Translations under genes and position numbers: made by a program
In this document: positions 12,094 to 19,759 of the stretch, piece by piece
Layout of the letters: every line of letters starts with the position of its first letter
Numbering within the stretch: position 1 is the stretch's first letter
IMG/VR virus record: IMGVR_UViG_3300027963_000396
Coordinates: 1 to 20,996 of that record
DNA length: 20,996 nt
Source of the DNA: a virus
Strand: one strand, 5' to 3'
The notes under the pieces: generated by a model
What the model saw: the letters and a program-made list of their open reading frames with translations, nothing else
Told to the model about the DNA's origin: nothing
Database searches by the model: none

Positions 12094-12354
12094 TCAAAAG
12101 GAAAGGCGACGTTTTAGTAGTTCCCAGATCGTGCTGAATACTGCCCCAGATACCAACGCCACAATCCACAGCTTTGTTTTTATCGTGTGCGCTTCGCGTT
12201 CCATATTCGTGAGGCGGCCGTGATACTCGCCGAGGCTGGCCTGCGAGCGTTCTAATAAATCTAAAATTACCGATTGGCGGGTTTCTATTCGTGCAATTGA
12301 TTCACGAACTAGGCTTAACCGTTCCGAAAGTTCAGCAATCTGATCCGTGCTCAT
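12094..12354 (-). CDS. XhlA-like coiled-coil/TM lysis protein (86 aa)
   Basis: Residues 5-62 form a coiled coil (Ile-Ala-Glu-Leu-x-x-Arg-Leu heptads with Arg/Glu) and 63-80 a C-terminal transmembrane segment (Leu-Trp-Ile-Val-Ala-Leu-Val-Ser-Gly-Ala-Val-Phe) followed by Lys-Arg-Arg. The order resembles hemolysin XhlA-like proteins that accompany holins. It overlaps the preceding 51-residue gene by ATGA and lies 25 bases before the holin-like gene. Confidence 0.62.
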   Translation of the reverse strand: MSTDQIAELSERLSLVRESIARIETRQSVILDLLERSQASLGEYHGRLTNMEREAHTIKTKLWIVALVSGAVFSTIWELLKRRLSF

Positions 12355-12506
12355 AGGGTGGCCGTTTCTGCGCCTTCCGCAATCCGCACCATCTCCTCGC
12401 CCTTCTCGTTGTAGAACATTTCGATATACCCCTCTGCTTCAAGCCAGCGCAGGCTGGCAGTAAATTCACGCCAGCCGGGCGTGTTGCGATCGTCGGGCGT
12501 AGTCAT
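12351..12506 (-). CDS. small hypothetical protein (51 aa)
   Basis: Soluble small protein with a helix (Phe-Thr-Ala-Ser-Leu-Arg-Trp-Leu-Glu-Ala) and a Glu-Gly-Tyr-Ile-Glu / Glu-Glu-Met-Val-Arg segment reminiscent of the last helix and wing of a winged-helix fold. Function unknown. It starts directly after the lipoprotein stop (no gap) and overlaps the XhlA-like gene by ATGA. Confidence 0.5.
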   Translation of the reverse strand: MTTPDDRNTPGWREFTASLRWLEAEGYIEMFYNEKGEEMVRIAEGAETATL

Positions 12507-12635
12507 TCATTTCACCTTACCCGCGTCCTCGGCTGCGCCCATATCGCTGTATCTTGGCAGAGCATTGTTGTCTGAACGCTTTGGCGAGCATGAACACAAT
12601 AATAGAAGAAGGATCAGGATTTGCATGATGCTCAT
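12507..12635 (-). CDS. small lipoprotein (42 aa)
   Basis: An N-terminal run of Ile and Leu followed by Leu-Cys-Ser-Cys and a polar 28-residue mature part with no motif. The lipobox predicts an anchored lipoprotein. It lies 2 bases after the LamG gene. It could be a second spanin-like part, a superinfection-exclusion lipoprotein or a tail-linked gene. It is short enough to be missed by most annotation. Confidence 0.5.
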   Translation of the reverse strand: MSIMQILILLLLLCSCSPKRSDNNALPRYSDMGAAEDAGKVK

Positions 12636-12637
12636 CT

Positions 12638-13312
12638 TTAGTTAAATGGATAAGTTTTCCCTGCTCCAGCGTTGTAGAGCGATGTAATTTCTCCGCCAGT
12701 CAAAGCACGACTCCAAGCCCCAACCTCATCAATTCTTCCTATGTATGTTGAGTCCCCGTTGTTATTTGCCCCAATAAAAAATCCGACACCTAAATTTGGA
12801 TAAGTATAAGATTCAGTTCCTATTGATACATTGTCGATATTTAACTCTATTGTTCCAGAGCCATATTTTAATACAACAAAATGCCAGTTATTATCATTAT
12901 AGGAACCAGAAGATGTTATTGACTCTTCATCAACGCTCTCATAATATATTTGCCCGCTTGGGTTGAATACCACTTGAAAGTTATTTTGACTATTCTCGTT
13001 GCTTGCAAATATAACGCGATAACCTTCGTCTGTGGTTGTTTTCACCCACGCGCAGATTGTTGCGCTCGCTCCAAAAGTAATGTTTGAATTTGCCTTTAAC
13101 CAGTTGCTTGAATCAAAGATTGCTCCGTTGTTAATAATTCCAGATGAATTTCCGACTCCATTATTGTTTATTAAAGTTCGCCCGTTTCCGCTTGAATCAA
13201 GCCAACTATTATTATCCAAATTCCAGTAGGCAAGCAGATTGCTAAGCAGTGATAAGGGGGGGGTGTTGGAGACAACAAGCGAGCGAAGTCTCAGGCCGAG
13301 GCCGAGGTACAT
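12638..13312 (-). CDS. LamG-domain tail/adhesin protein
   Basis: 224 residues. After a short N-terminal region the rest (about 25-220) is one LamG/concanavalin-like beta-sandwich: Leu-Leu-Ala-Tyr-Trp-Asn-Leu-Asp at the start, Thr-Ile-Cys-Ala-Trp-Val-Lys in the middle, then Trp-His-Phe-Val-Val, Tyr-Ile-Gly-Arg-Ile-Asp-Glu-Val and the closing Trp-Ser-Arg-Ala-Leu-Thr. Such domains bind glycans, so a host-recognition role on the tail tip is likely. It is strikingly richer in A, T and Asn codons than the lysis genes downstream. A run of eight C (coding strand) near codons 17-19 could cause frameshift variation. Confidence 0.75.
   Translation of the reverse strand: MYLGLGLRLRSLVVSNTPPLSLLSNLLAYWNLDNNSWLDSSGNGRTLINNNGVGNSSGIINNGAIFDSSNWLKANSNITFGASATICAWVKTTTDEGYRVIFASNENSQNNFQVVFNPSGQIYYESVDEESITSSGSYNDNNWHFVVLKYGSGTIELNIDNVSIGTESYTYPNLGVGFFIGANNNGDSTYIGRIDEVGAWSRALTGGEITSLYNAGAGKTYPFN
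13256..13263. repeat. G8/C8 homopolymer in the LamG gene
   Basis: Eight consecutive G on the plus strand (C on the coding strand) lie near codons 17-19 of the LamG gene. Loss or gain of one base would cut the protein short. Such runs drive phase variation in some surface and tail proteins; a simple sequencing artefact is also possible. Confidence 0.6.
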
Positions 13313-13315
13313 GGC

Positions 13316-13585
13316 TTAAGTTCCCCGCGTGTAAGCGATGGTTTTGCCAGTAGCCAACTGAAATGCGGCAACAGACGCAAATAAAACAAATCCGGCCGGG
13401 AAGGTAATTCCAGTTAAGGCATCGCCAGTAAGCGAGGTTTGGCTAACTGACGTAAACGATCCATCGGAAATAAATTGAATTGCTTGGAAGTTGCCAGTAA
13501 CGACGCCGGTAGTAGTCGTTACTTTCCCGCCATATTCGCCAACGCTAAGGGATGTGTCCTGATTAATTTGAAGATCGTATGCCAT
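13316..13585 (-). CDS. small beta-rich tail-associated protein (89 aa)
   Basis: Beta-rich protein full of Thr, Ser, Gly and Val. It has a Val-Thr-Gly-Asn-Phe-Gln-Ala-Ile-Gln-Phe strand, a Gly-Ile-Thr-Phe-Pro-Ala-Gly segment and a Thr-Arg-Gly-Thr end. It is similar in style to short jelly-roll or tail-spike tip modules. It lies between a hypothetical tail gene and LamG on the same strand. No enzymatic motif is seen. No clear Shine-Dalgarno sequence precedes its ATG. Confidence 0.55.
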   Translation of the reverse strand: MAYDLQINQDTSLSVGEYGGKVTTTTGVVTGNFQAIQFISDGSFTSVSQTSLTGDALTGITFPAGFVLFASVAAFQLATGKTIAYTRGT

Positions 13586-13603
13586 GTAATGTGAAAAACT
13601 ATG

Positions 13604-14188
13604 TCAAAGGGGCGCGCCCGTGCTTGTGTCGTATGTTCCACCATAAGACCAGTATTCTTGTGCAGTAAATTTTGCAATAAATGGCGGGTCGGGCTGTGTT
13701 GATCCATATAGAGGTGCTGATATATTGTGGCCTAGCCACGACATTGTGAATGTACCGTTTTCAGGATATTCTTGGTCGATTGAAGTAAGAAAATCAGAGC
13801 CTTGAAGTATTCCAAAAAAATATATAAAAGGATAATACAAATCTCCAACTTTTAATACTGGCTTGTAATCTCTTGTGGTGCCACTGAAAATCTCAAGAGG
13901 ATCAATAGCGCTTCCTCGATCAAAAGTCTTAAAATAAGAATACAGAGCAGGATTGCATACTATATTTTCTTCGTTTTCTATTGGAGTAAAGAATTGAAAA
14001 TTCTCGCCTACTGGGCCGAGATTATCTTCGTATGTCCATTTTTTTACTCTCCAAAAAAGGGAAACTGTTTGATCTAGGCTTAATGCAAAAGGGTAATATG
14101 TGCCCCTAACTTCTTGCGGAATTGTGCTTGCTGGCGTGATGCAGAATGGAAGATACCCACTTGCGCTAGCGTGTAAGACTTTACCCAT
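13604..14188 (-). CDS. AT-rich hypothetical tail-tip protein (194 aa)
   Basis: Rich in Tyr, Phe, Asn and Thr with no transmembrane segment or catalytic motif. It opens with Lys-Val-Leu-His-Ala-Ser-Ala-Ser-Gly-Tyr-Leu-Pro-Phe, a style common in tail-tip and fibre-adjacent proteins. Its base composition is markedly AT-rich, unlike the gene upstream, so this and the LamG gene appear to be recently exchanged host-range genes. Function unknown. Confidence 0.6.
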   Translation of the reverse strand: MGKVLHASASGYLPFCITPASTIPQEVRGTYYPFALSLDQTVSLFWRVKKWTYEDNLGPVGENFQFFTPIENEENIVCNPALYSYFKTFDRGSAIDPLEIFSGTTRDYKPVLKVGDLYYPFIYFFGILQGSDFLTSIDQEYPENGTFTMSWLGHNISAPLYGSTQPDPPFIAKFTAQEYWSYGGTYDTSTGAPL

Positions 14189-14216
14189 AGGATTTCGTTA
14201 GGGCAACTGCCCCGCG

Positions 14217-15923
14217 TTAATAACCAATGACGGTGATGCGGAATGTTTGAGTTGATTGGCTCTTGCTAGAATTCGTAGCATTGACCGCATCTACATGAAC
14301 TTGATCTGTCGCCACAACATGCCCAAAAAAGGTCAATCCTTCGGATACTGCGCTAGGTATTCCAAGAAGGACTAGATCGTTAATACTTGCGCCTGTAATT
14401 GCAACAGTGATTGAGGTGGAGGAATTAGCTCCCACATTCCCAAACGCCAAGGAAGCGGTTGTTGTTAGGGTCTCTACTGAAAGCGGCAGAACTCCGTAAG
14501 TGGTCGAGCCGGAACGGAGTAATCCCAGGCTTACCAAACCGCTGACCACGTTTGGCCCGGCAGGCTGCGTGACTGGGGTGGAGTTATAGAACGCAAGTTT
14601 AGAAGCTGTGCTGACGCCAAACCGCGTCCCGGTAGTCGTCCCCAGCCCCACGTTATAGCCGTCCGTGATCGTGACGGCCGTGCCGGATAAGTCCAATACG
14701 GTCGCCCCTGTTCCGATCGTGTTATTCTGCCAATCGAGGAATACCGATCCGCTTGAGTTATATAGCTTGCGGCTGGTCGCATGAACGTTTGTGGCGCTAT
14801 CTTCAACAAATAGGGCGTCAGCTTCTGCTTTTGTGTAGTAGCTGGCTTGAGCGGCCGGAACGGCAGATCCCGTGGTAATTAAATCCCTGCGAACTGTAAT
14901 ATCAGACTGCAGAACCGTCTTAGGCGTTCCGCCCTGGGTTAGTTCGACCTCAATCTTAGGCGTGACGGTATCTGTGCCAGCTTCGGCAAAAAGCTCATCC
15001 AGCTCGGCCGTCGACATGGTGACCGTGCTTTGCAAGAATTTGCCAAAGATTACGCCACTAGCGTCTAGGGTAAGAGCTGTCGTAACGTTTTGCTGGCCTA
15101 GATTTCTTACAAAGCTGATCGTATAATCGCCCTGATTGTTGCCGGCCTGCACGCTGATGTTCCCAGATCCGATGCCTGTGACGGCCGAAAGCGCTTCAGA
15201 AAAGCTGGCCGCGGTGGCTCCGATAGCAATCCCGGTCGTGCTATTTGCACCGTAGTTTAAAACAATGTTTCCGCCTTCTGCATCCGGGCCAACGCTCAGC
15301 CGCCATGTCTGATTCGTTCCAGTTGTACCAGACGATCCGACTTGAAGCTGAGTTAAGCTGATAACTCCGGACGTACTGGCTGCGGTGAACGTATCCGCAT
15401 ACACGGCTGGGTTGCGTACTAGACGAATGACTTGCTGGGCCGCAACCGATGCGGCTGGAAATCTCCGAGTGTTTACCAAAACAGAGCTAGTCGGGAAAAG
15501 CGTGAAGGCTGAACCGCCAAACGAAAGAGCCGTGTTGACTGTGGCCGCTGTGATTAGATAAGAATATTCCTCCTTGCCGTAGGTTGTAACAGTAACGCCC
15601 GTGCCTGCGATTGCGGAGATGGCGTTATAAACTTGTAGGGGGGTCGCATTAAAAGAGATGGCTGATGATGTAATGCTATTGAGAACTAATTTAAATTGGC
15701 CTGCCGTTGGGTCACCGTCAATTCCTCCGATGCCAAGCTTTAGCGATGAGCCACTTGTATCCAGATCGCGTAAAAAGCCATCCTGATCTCTTTCTTGCAA
15801 GCGTACGCGAAGATTATAGGAGTCGTTTCGGGTAAGGGTGGGCAAAGCACCATCCCTTGCGGCTCCGCGAGATACTAGAATTCCGCTAGTTGTATCGATG
15901 TAAATATCTAGGGATTGAGCCAT
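14217..15923 (-). CDS. tail fibre / upper baseplate protein (568 aa)
   Basis: A Thr/Ser/Gly/Ala-rich beta protein. The N-terminal 75 residues (Asn-Asp-Ser-Tyr-Asn-Leu-Arg-Val-Arg-Leu) resemble BppU-type baseplate connectors. The middle repeats a beta pattern (Ala-Ile-x-Ala-Val-x-Gly-Ile-Gly type blocks). The last 80 residues (from about 485: Ser-Leu-Ala-Phe-Gly-Asn-Val-Gly-Ala-Asn-Ser) look like a compact terminal jelly-roll of fibre tips. It probably reaches the host surface and positions the AT-rich receptor-binding genes that follow. A Shine-Dalgarno-like AGGA lies about 8 bases before the ATG. Confidence 0.68.
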   Translation of the reverse strand: MAQSLDIYIDTTSGILVSRGAARDGALPTLTRNDSYNLRVRLQERDQDGFLRDLDTSGSSLKLGIGGIDGDPTAGQFKLVLNSITSSAISFNATPLQVYNAISAIAGTGVTVTTYGKEEYSYLITAATVNTALSFGGSAFTLFPTSSVLVNTRRFPAASVAAQQVIRLVRNPAVYADTFTAASTSGVISLTQLQVGSSGTTGTNQTWRLSVGPDAEGGNIVLNYGANSTTGIAIGATAASFSEALSAVTGIGSGNISVQAGNNQGDYTISFVRNLGQQNVTTALTLDASGVIFGKFLQSTVTMSTAELDELFAEAGTDTVTPKIEVELTQGGTPKTVLQSDITVRRDLITTGSAVPAAQASYYTKAEADALFVEDSATNVHATSRKLYNSSGSVFLDWQNNTIGTGATVLDLSGTAVTITDGYNVGLGTTTGTRFGVSTASKLAFYNSTPVTQPAGPNVVSGLVSLGLLRSGSTTYGVLPLSVETLTTTASLAFGNVGANSSTSITVAITGASINDLVLLGIPSAVSEGLTFFGHVVATDQVHVDAVNATNSSKSQSTQTFRITVIGY

Positions 15924-15947
15924 TTGCTTGTCCTATTGTGTCAATTC

Positions 15948-16202
15948 TTATTCAAATTCCTCTTCTTCCTCTACTGGCTTTGGCGAAAGGACGAGAAGCG
16001 TGTCTGGGCTTCCATTACTGCATACGTTCAGAGTAACAACATTATAATCACCAGAGATTTCAAATCCATTGTCTTGTTCGGTAACCGCTATGCCAATACC
16101 GGCCGTTGGCTTGGTGCATTCAATCCTGCGGATCAGTCCGTTAAAGAACTCACGAGCAAGCCGTGAAGCACCTTTAAGTTCTTTTAATTCCGGCTCTCTC
16201 AT
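15948..16202 (-). CDS. small structural-region protein (84 aa)
   Basis: A basic helical N-terminus (Glu-Leu-Lys-Gly-Ala-Ser-Arg-Leu-Ala-Arg-Glu-Phe-Phe), a beta-like middle and an acidic tail (five Glu near the end). It lies between the 213-residue tail-tip protein and the fibre and is co-directional with both. No known motif. Likely a minor tail or chaperone-like component. Confidence 0.55.
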   Translation of the reverse strand: MREPELKELKGASRLAREFFNGLIRRIECTKPTAGIGIAVTEQDNGFEISGDYNVVTLNVCSNGSPDTLLVLSPKPVEEEEEFE

Positions 16203-16220
16203 AGGATTCGCTATCTCTAA

Positions 16221-16862
16221 TTAACCAACTACGCCAGATTGCGCCTCGGCGTAATTAACCCTTGCCACTAAAAAGATCCCGCGTCTATCGCATGATAAAG
16301 ATGTCTGGACGTAGCCAAAGTAAGTGTTTTGTTGGAAAAGGCTGGTTGTTTGGAATGGCTGTCTAGGGTTAGACGGCATTTTCGTTCCATTAATTGCAGT
16401 CGGCATGTAGCGACCCTCAGCTTGGAAGCGATCTGCTTGTATTAAAAGGCCGCCCGCACCTGTTTGAATAAACTCAGTTTCGCTTTTATCGGTCAAGAAT
16501 TCCGCTTCGATAATCATGTTTGGCCCATATATTCCGGCCCCAGGCGTCGGAATAAACCTGACCAGCGCAGGAGGCAGGCCACTGCTAGAAGTCAGCCCGA
16601 CATAGGTTACGTTTATTTCCGTCAAATCGCCGTCTTGCTCTCTAAATGAAAAGTTCTCCACGGCCATGCGGGCAAACGTTGTGGATGCGGTGGAGTAAGC
16701 GGAATGCAAAGTGCCGAAGCTTGGCTGCAATGTTTTGCGATCTGCCGTGCGCACGATGTAGACTTCGTTTAGCGTTTCCAACCCAATTCGCTCCGTAGAG
16801 AAATCTGCCCTGCGTAAGACTTTATTACCCGACGATGGAGATCCAACGATGACGGCACTCAT
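16221..16862 (-). CDS. distal tail / tail-tip protein (213 aa)
   Basis: Beta-rich protein in the slot right after the tape measure, where distal-tail or baseplate hub genes usually sit. Segments such as Asn-Glu-Val-Tyr-Ile-Val-Arg and Gly-Ile-Phe-Leu-Val-Ala-Arg-Val-Asn-Tyr suggest stacked strands, but no family signature is clear to me. Its ATG overlaps the tape-measure stop by one base (TAATG), so the two are translated in step. Confidence 0.55.
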   Translation of the reverse strand: MSAVIVGSPSSGNKVLRRADFSTERIGLETLNEVYIVRTADRKTLQPSFGTLHSAYSTASTTFARMAVENFSFREQDGDLTEINVTYVGLTSSSGLPPALVRFIPTPGAGIYGPNMIIEAEFLTDKSETEFIQTGAGGLLIQADRFQAEGRYMPTAINGTKMPSNPRQPFQTTSLFQQNTYFGYVQTSLSCDRRGIFLVARVNYAEAQSGVVG

Positions 16863-18331
16863 TAGGTTACCATTGGCGCTGCGACTATTTTAGACAGGGC
16901 TTCGTTTAGCACGGTGTAAATATCGGACAGACTTTTTCCGCCCTTAGCTTCCTTGCCTGCTTCTTTTTTAATAAACTCCTGGCGCCGGCTGGCCATTGTT
17001 CGCTTCAACCCTTCTTTCGTTGTCCCGCTAGTTTGCTCCATTACCTTTGCGTCAAACTCCGCCTTGTTAATTTTCTGCTGCTCCTTTGACGCCTTCTCTC
17101 TTTCGCCCTGAACTGTTTGCGAAATGCCTCGATCGCCAAGGCCGGCGGCAAAATTAAGCACTTCGCCCGCTGTGCCAGCTCTGGCTTGCTCGAATTGCCT
17201 GCTGGTTCCGCCTGGGCCTGCGGCCATGCCCTTCTCTTTATCGGCCTGTTTCTTCTCGGCTTTCATCTTTTCCTGCGCTGCCTTCACTTCCAGATTGGCG
17301 GCTTCCAACATTCTGTCGCGCTCGGTGTCCCTTTTGCGTTCGTATGAATCGTTGGCCAGTTTCTTCTCGGCGTCTTCTTCTTTTAGGATTTGCATCGCTC
17401 TATCAGTGCGATCTTTGATTGCGTCTTTTTCTCCTTTTTCTAATTGCTTCTGATTTGCGACGGCCTCGCCAGCATCTCCACGCCCAGGTGATTTCTTGGC
17501 TTTTTCAGCCGCAGCCCTTTCAGCCATTTTCTCAGTGCCTAAGTTGCTGGCTCTTTTGTAGATTTCCTTAGCAGCATCAAAGTTGCCCTTTGCTACTTCT
17601 GCGGCAGCCGCACCAAGCATAACAGTAACTTCCAGAGCAGCCTGCAATCCTTTGATAAATGGATTCAAAAGCGAAGCGACTGTTCCAAAGGCCATAGTCA
17701 TATTCGTTTGAAAGGTTTTAATTTGATCCGAAAGCTCTGAAAGGCTGGAAACTGTTTCATTCGACATAACGCCCATCGATTGCCCCAAACCTTGGATTGC
17801 GTCTGGCCCCATTCTTAGCGTTTCCATTAAAGAGCCAACACTTTTGCCAGCTAAATCACTAGCTACCGCAAGTTGTTCGTTGGCTGGAATAGCACCCGAA
17901 CTAATAGCTTGTGACAGCTTATAAAACAGGTCTTCTGGACTTAAAGTTTGTAAATCTTGGAAACTAACTCCAATACGTGCAAATGTAGCTTCTAGTTTTG
18001 TATTTCCACCGATTGCCTCACCGGCATTTCTAGCCAGTTTATTCATTGCCCCAGCTACGTCTTCAACACTTCCTCCACTTAAGCTTGCGGCATTTCCTAT
18101 CTCTTGGAGAGATTCGGCTGTTATCCCAAATCGGTTTGCTAAGTCTTGGAATTGATCGCCTTTCTCAATGGCTGAACTAAAGCCAGAAATTATTTTATCA
18201 AAAGCAAAGGCCCCGGCTAGGACTGAGCTGGTTTGCTTGGCAAATCGATCTAGGCTGGCGGTTGCTGACTGTAGGCCGCGATCTAGCCCGGAGGCATCCA
18301 AGGCGAGTTTAGCTGTGGCTGTTGCGTCCAT
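16862..18331 (-). CDS. tape measure protein (short, 489 aa)
   Basis: Tail-length ruler. The N-terminal 40 residues and the Gly/Ala/Ser-rich blocks through about 230 match phage tape measures; a hydrophobic stretch around 225-245 may become the membrane-inserting part. Residues about 270-400 are a highly charged Lys/Glu/Ala coiled coil. At 489 residues it is short for the family. On the usual ruler relation it suggests a tail of a few tens of nanometres to about 75 nm. It overlaps both neighbours by one base (TAATG). Confidence 0.82.
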   Translation of the reverse strand: MDATATAKLALDASGLDRGLQSATASLDRFAKQTSSVLAGAFAFDKIISGFSSAIEKGDQFQDLANRFGITAESLQEIGNAASLSGGSVEDVAGAMNKLARNAGEAIGGNTKLEATFARIGVSFQDLQTLSPEDLFYKLSQAISSGAIPANEQLAVASDLAGKSVGSLMETLRMGPDAIQGLGQSMGVMSNETVSSLSELSDQIKTFQTNMTMAFGTVASLLNPFIKGLQAALEVTVMLGAAAAEVAKGNFDAAKEIYKRASNLGTEKMAERAAAEKAKKSPGRGDAGEAVANQKQLEKGEKDAIKDRTDRAMQILKEEDAEKKLANDSYERKRDTERDRMLEAANLEVKAAQEKMKAEKKQADKEKGMAAGPGGTSRQFEQARAGTAGEVLNFAAGLGDRGISQTVQGEREKASKEQQKINKAEFDAKVMEQTSGTTKEGLKRTMASRRQEFIKKEAGKEAKGGKSLSDIYTVLNEALSKIVAAPMVT

Positions 18332-19176
18332 TACAGCCCCGCCTTTTTGCTCTCGTAATTAGCGATAATGCCTAGCCGTTTAATCATTTTTAAGACTTGT
18401 ATGTCAATGGACTTCTGGATCGTTCTGGGACTAATTACGTTGTTAATCCACGGGATAGTATTAGTCATTTGAACGTAGGGCTTAGAGAAAGTGCCCAGCC
18501 CCGTTTGGCTCTTATCGTTCACGCGGCCGCCGCCCGTGTGCCTGTATACCCATTTAGGGATACCGCGAAATCCGCCTAATATGCCGGCGCAAACTGCCCA
18601 GCCTGACTTTGCGATACCCACGTTTCCCCGCTTATCTTTAAAATATCGGGCAAGAGGGTTGTCCTTTGTAACAATTTGCCGAACGAATTGATTTTTAGGC
18701 ACTCTCTTTGATTTGCCATACCGAGCTGATTCGTGATGTTTTCCGCCGTCAAATGGCCCGACTTGCGTGCCCACATAAGGTTGCTGACGTATTCTGTTTA
18801 AAAGCTGTTGGGCTGATTCAGTACGCCTGCGCTTACTTCCGCCTGTTTTGCCCAAGACAAGAGCTGCCAACGCCTTCGCCATTTGTTCGGCGTTTTGTGT
18901 CTTAGTCTTGCCATTGGGTAGCGAAAGTTTGGCTATCTCTTTAGACGCAGAAGCAGCGGATTTGTAGACGTGATTGATGTCTCTAGTTACTGCTTTTTCA
19001 CCTACTTTCTTAACGTCATTGCCCAGGCCGAACGGCTGCGTGGAATTAGCCAGGCTAACGCAAAGCATGCGTGCTTGTATCCGCATCTCCTTTGACGCCT
19101 CGGCCTTGGTATTGCCGATAAAAGCCTTCATGGCTTTCTGTAGTTTGCTGGCGTCGACTGTTAAACTGGCGCTCAT
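18331..19176 (-). CDS. Gp10-like minor tail / connector protein (281 aa)
   Basis: A basic helical N-terminal half (Leu-Gln-Lys-Ala-Met-Lys-Ala-Phe; Arg-Met-Leu-Cys-Val-Ser-Leu-Ala) and a C-terminal part with Pro-Lys-Trp-Val-Tyr-Arg-His-Thr-Gly-Gly-Gly and Asn-Thr-Ile-Pro-Trp-Ile-Asn-Asn. The layout is similar to large HK97-Gp10-like minor tail proteins; the match is by style only. It is placed between the tail chaperones and the tape measure. It overlaps the chaperone-extension frame by ATGA and the tape measure by TAATG. Confidence 0.5.
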   Translation of the reverse strand: MSASLTVDASKLQKAMKAFIGNTKAEASKEMRIQARMLCVSLANSTQPFGLGNDVKKVGEKAVTRDINHVYKSAASASKEIAKLSLPNGKTKTQNAEQMAKALAALVLGKTGGSKRRRTESAQQLLNRIRQQPYVGTQVGPFDGGKHHESARYGKSKRVPKNQFVRQIVTKDNPLARYFKDKRGNVGIAKSGWAVCAGILGGFRGIPKWVYRHTGGGRVNDKSQTGLGTFSKPYVQMTNTIPWINNVISPRTIQKSIDIQVLKMIKRLGIIANYESKKAGL

Positions 19177-19759
19177 AATCCTAATAGCCTTTCCATGTCA
19201 CGGATCTCTTTTCCTTCAATATGAGCCGCACGCCTTAGTTTCACGCCGTCCATAAACATAAAGACGTGATCGGCCTGATTGACTGCTACCAGCGGCAATT
19301 CCCACAGAATATAATCCATTGGCCAGCCCGTATGTTTTGCCAGGACAAACACGCACGCGGCGGTTCCTCCTGGCGCTAGGCGTTTCCCGGTGGTGCAGCT
19401 ATGGCTGAAGGGATAACGTTTACCCGCGCCTTATTCGCCTCTGACAAGATTGAGGAGCACATGATTGAGGCGGTGTTTCGATCCTCTTCGCTCATCTCGG
19501 CAATCCAGTCCATCAGCTTCTCTCTAAATGAATCCTTATCCCAAGCTAAACGGATCGCCTTTTTACGATCTTCCGCCAGTAAGATATGCAGATAAATAAA
19601 CGACCAGACAAAGTAGATTGCGGAATCGCTATCATCCCGCACCTGAAGCATTAACAGGCGGCTGCCCTCGGTGTAAGGCGCAAGCTTCTGATCTTTGAAG
19701 TAGCGGTCGGGTGAGATAAGGGAGTTATCCAGCTCCTGTAATAATGCTTCTTCGTTCAT
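19173..19759 (-). CDS. tail assembly chaperone GT-like fusion, made by -1 frameshift
   Basis: 195-residue product predicted by reading the first 126 codons of the G-like gene, slipping back one base at GGGAAAC (19382-19388), then adding 69 codons of the overlapping frame. That frame has no ATG near its start and is open across the slip site. The extension contains Thr-Gly-Trp-Pro-Met-Asp-Tyr-Ile-Leu-Trp-Glu-Leu-Pro, a typical T-domain sequence that contacts tail tube subunits. The extension also ends in an ATGA overlap with the next gene. In lambda the same kind of site (GGGAAAG) gives a few percent GT product. Confidence 0.8.
19376..19759 (-). CDS. tail assembly chaperone, G-like (127 aa)
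   Basis: Short form of the chaperone pair that coats the tape measure while tail tube polymerises. Helical and acidic, with Tyr-Phe-Val-Trp-Ser-Phe-Ile-Tyr and Leu-Leu-Ala-Glu-Asp-Arg-Lys-Lys-Ala segments. It sits between tube and tape measure as expected and terminates two codons after the slippery site. The ATG overlaps the upstream gene by 4 bases (ATGA). Confidence 0.72.
   Translation of the reverse strand: MNEEALLQELDNSLISPDRYFKDQKLAPYTEGSRLLMLQVRDDSDSAIYFVWSFIYLHILLAEDRKKAIRLAWDKDSFREKLMDWIAEMSEEDRNTASIMCSSILSEANKARVNVIPSAIAAPPGNA
19382..19388 (-). promoter_or_regulatory. -1 frameshift slippery heptamer GGGAAAC
   Basis: In the zero frame the codons are CCG-GGA-AAC-GCC-TAG, so G-GGA-AAC re-pairs as GGG-AAA after a one-base backward slip. 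The heptamer fits X-XXY-YYZ and differs from lambda's GGGAAAG only in the last base. The -1 frame stays open for 69 codons. Confidence 0.82.
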
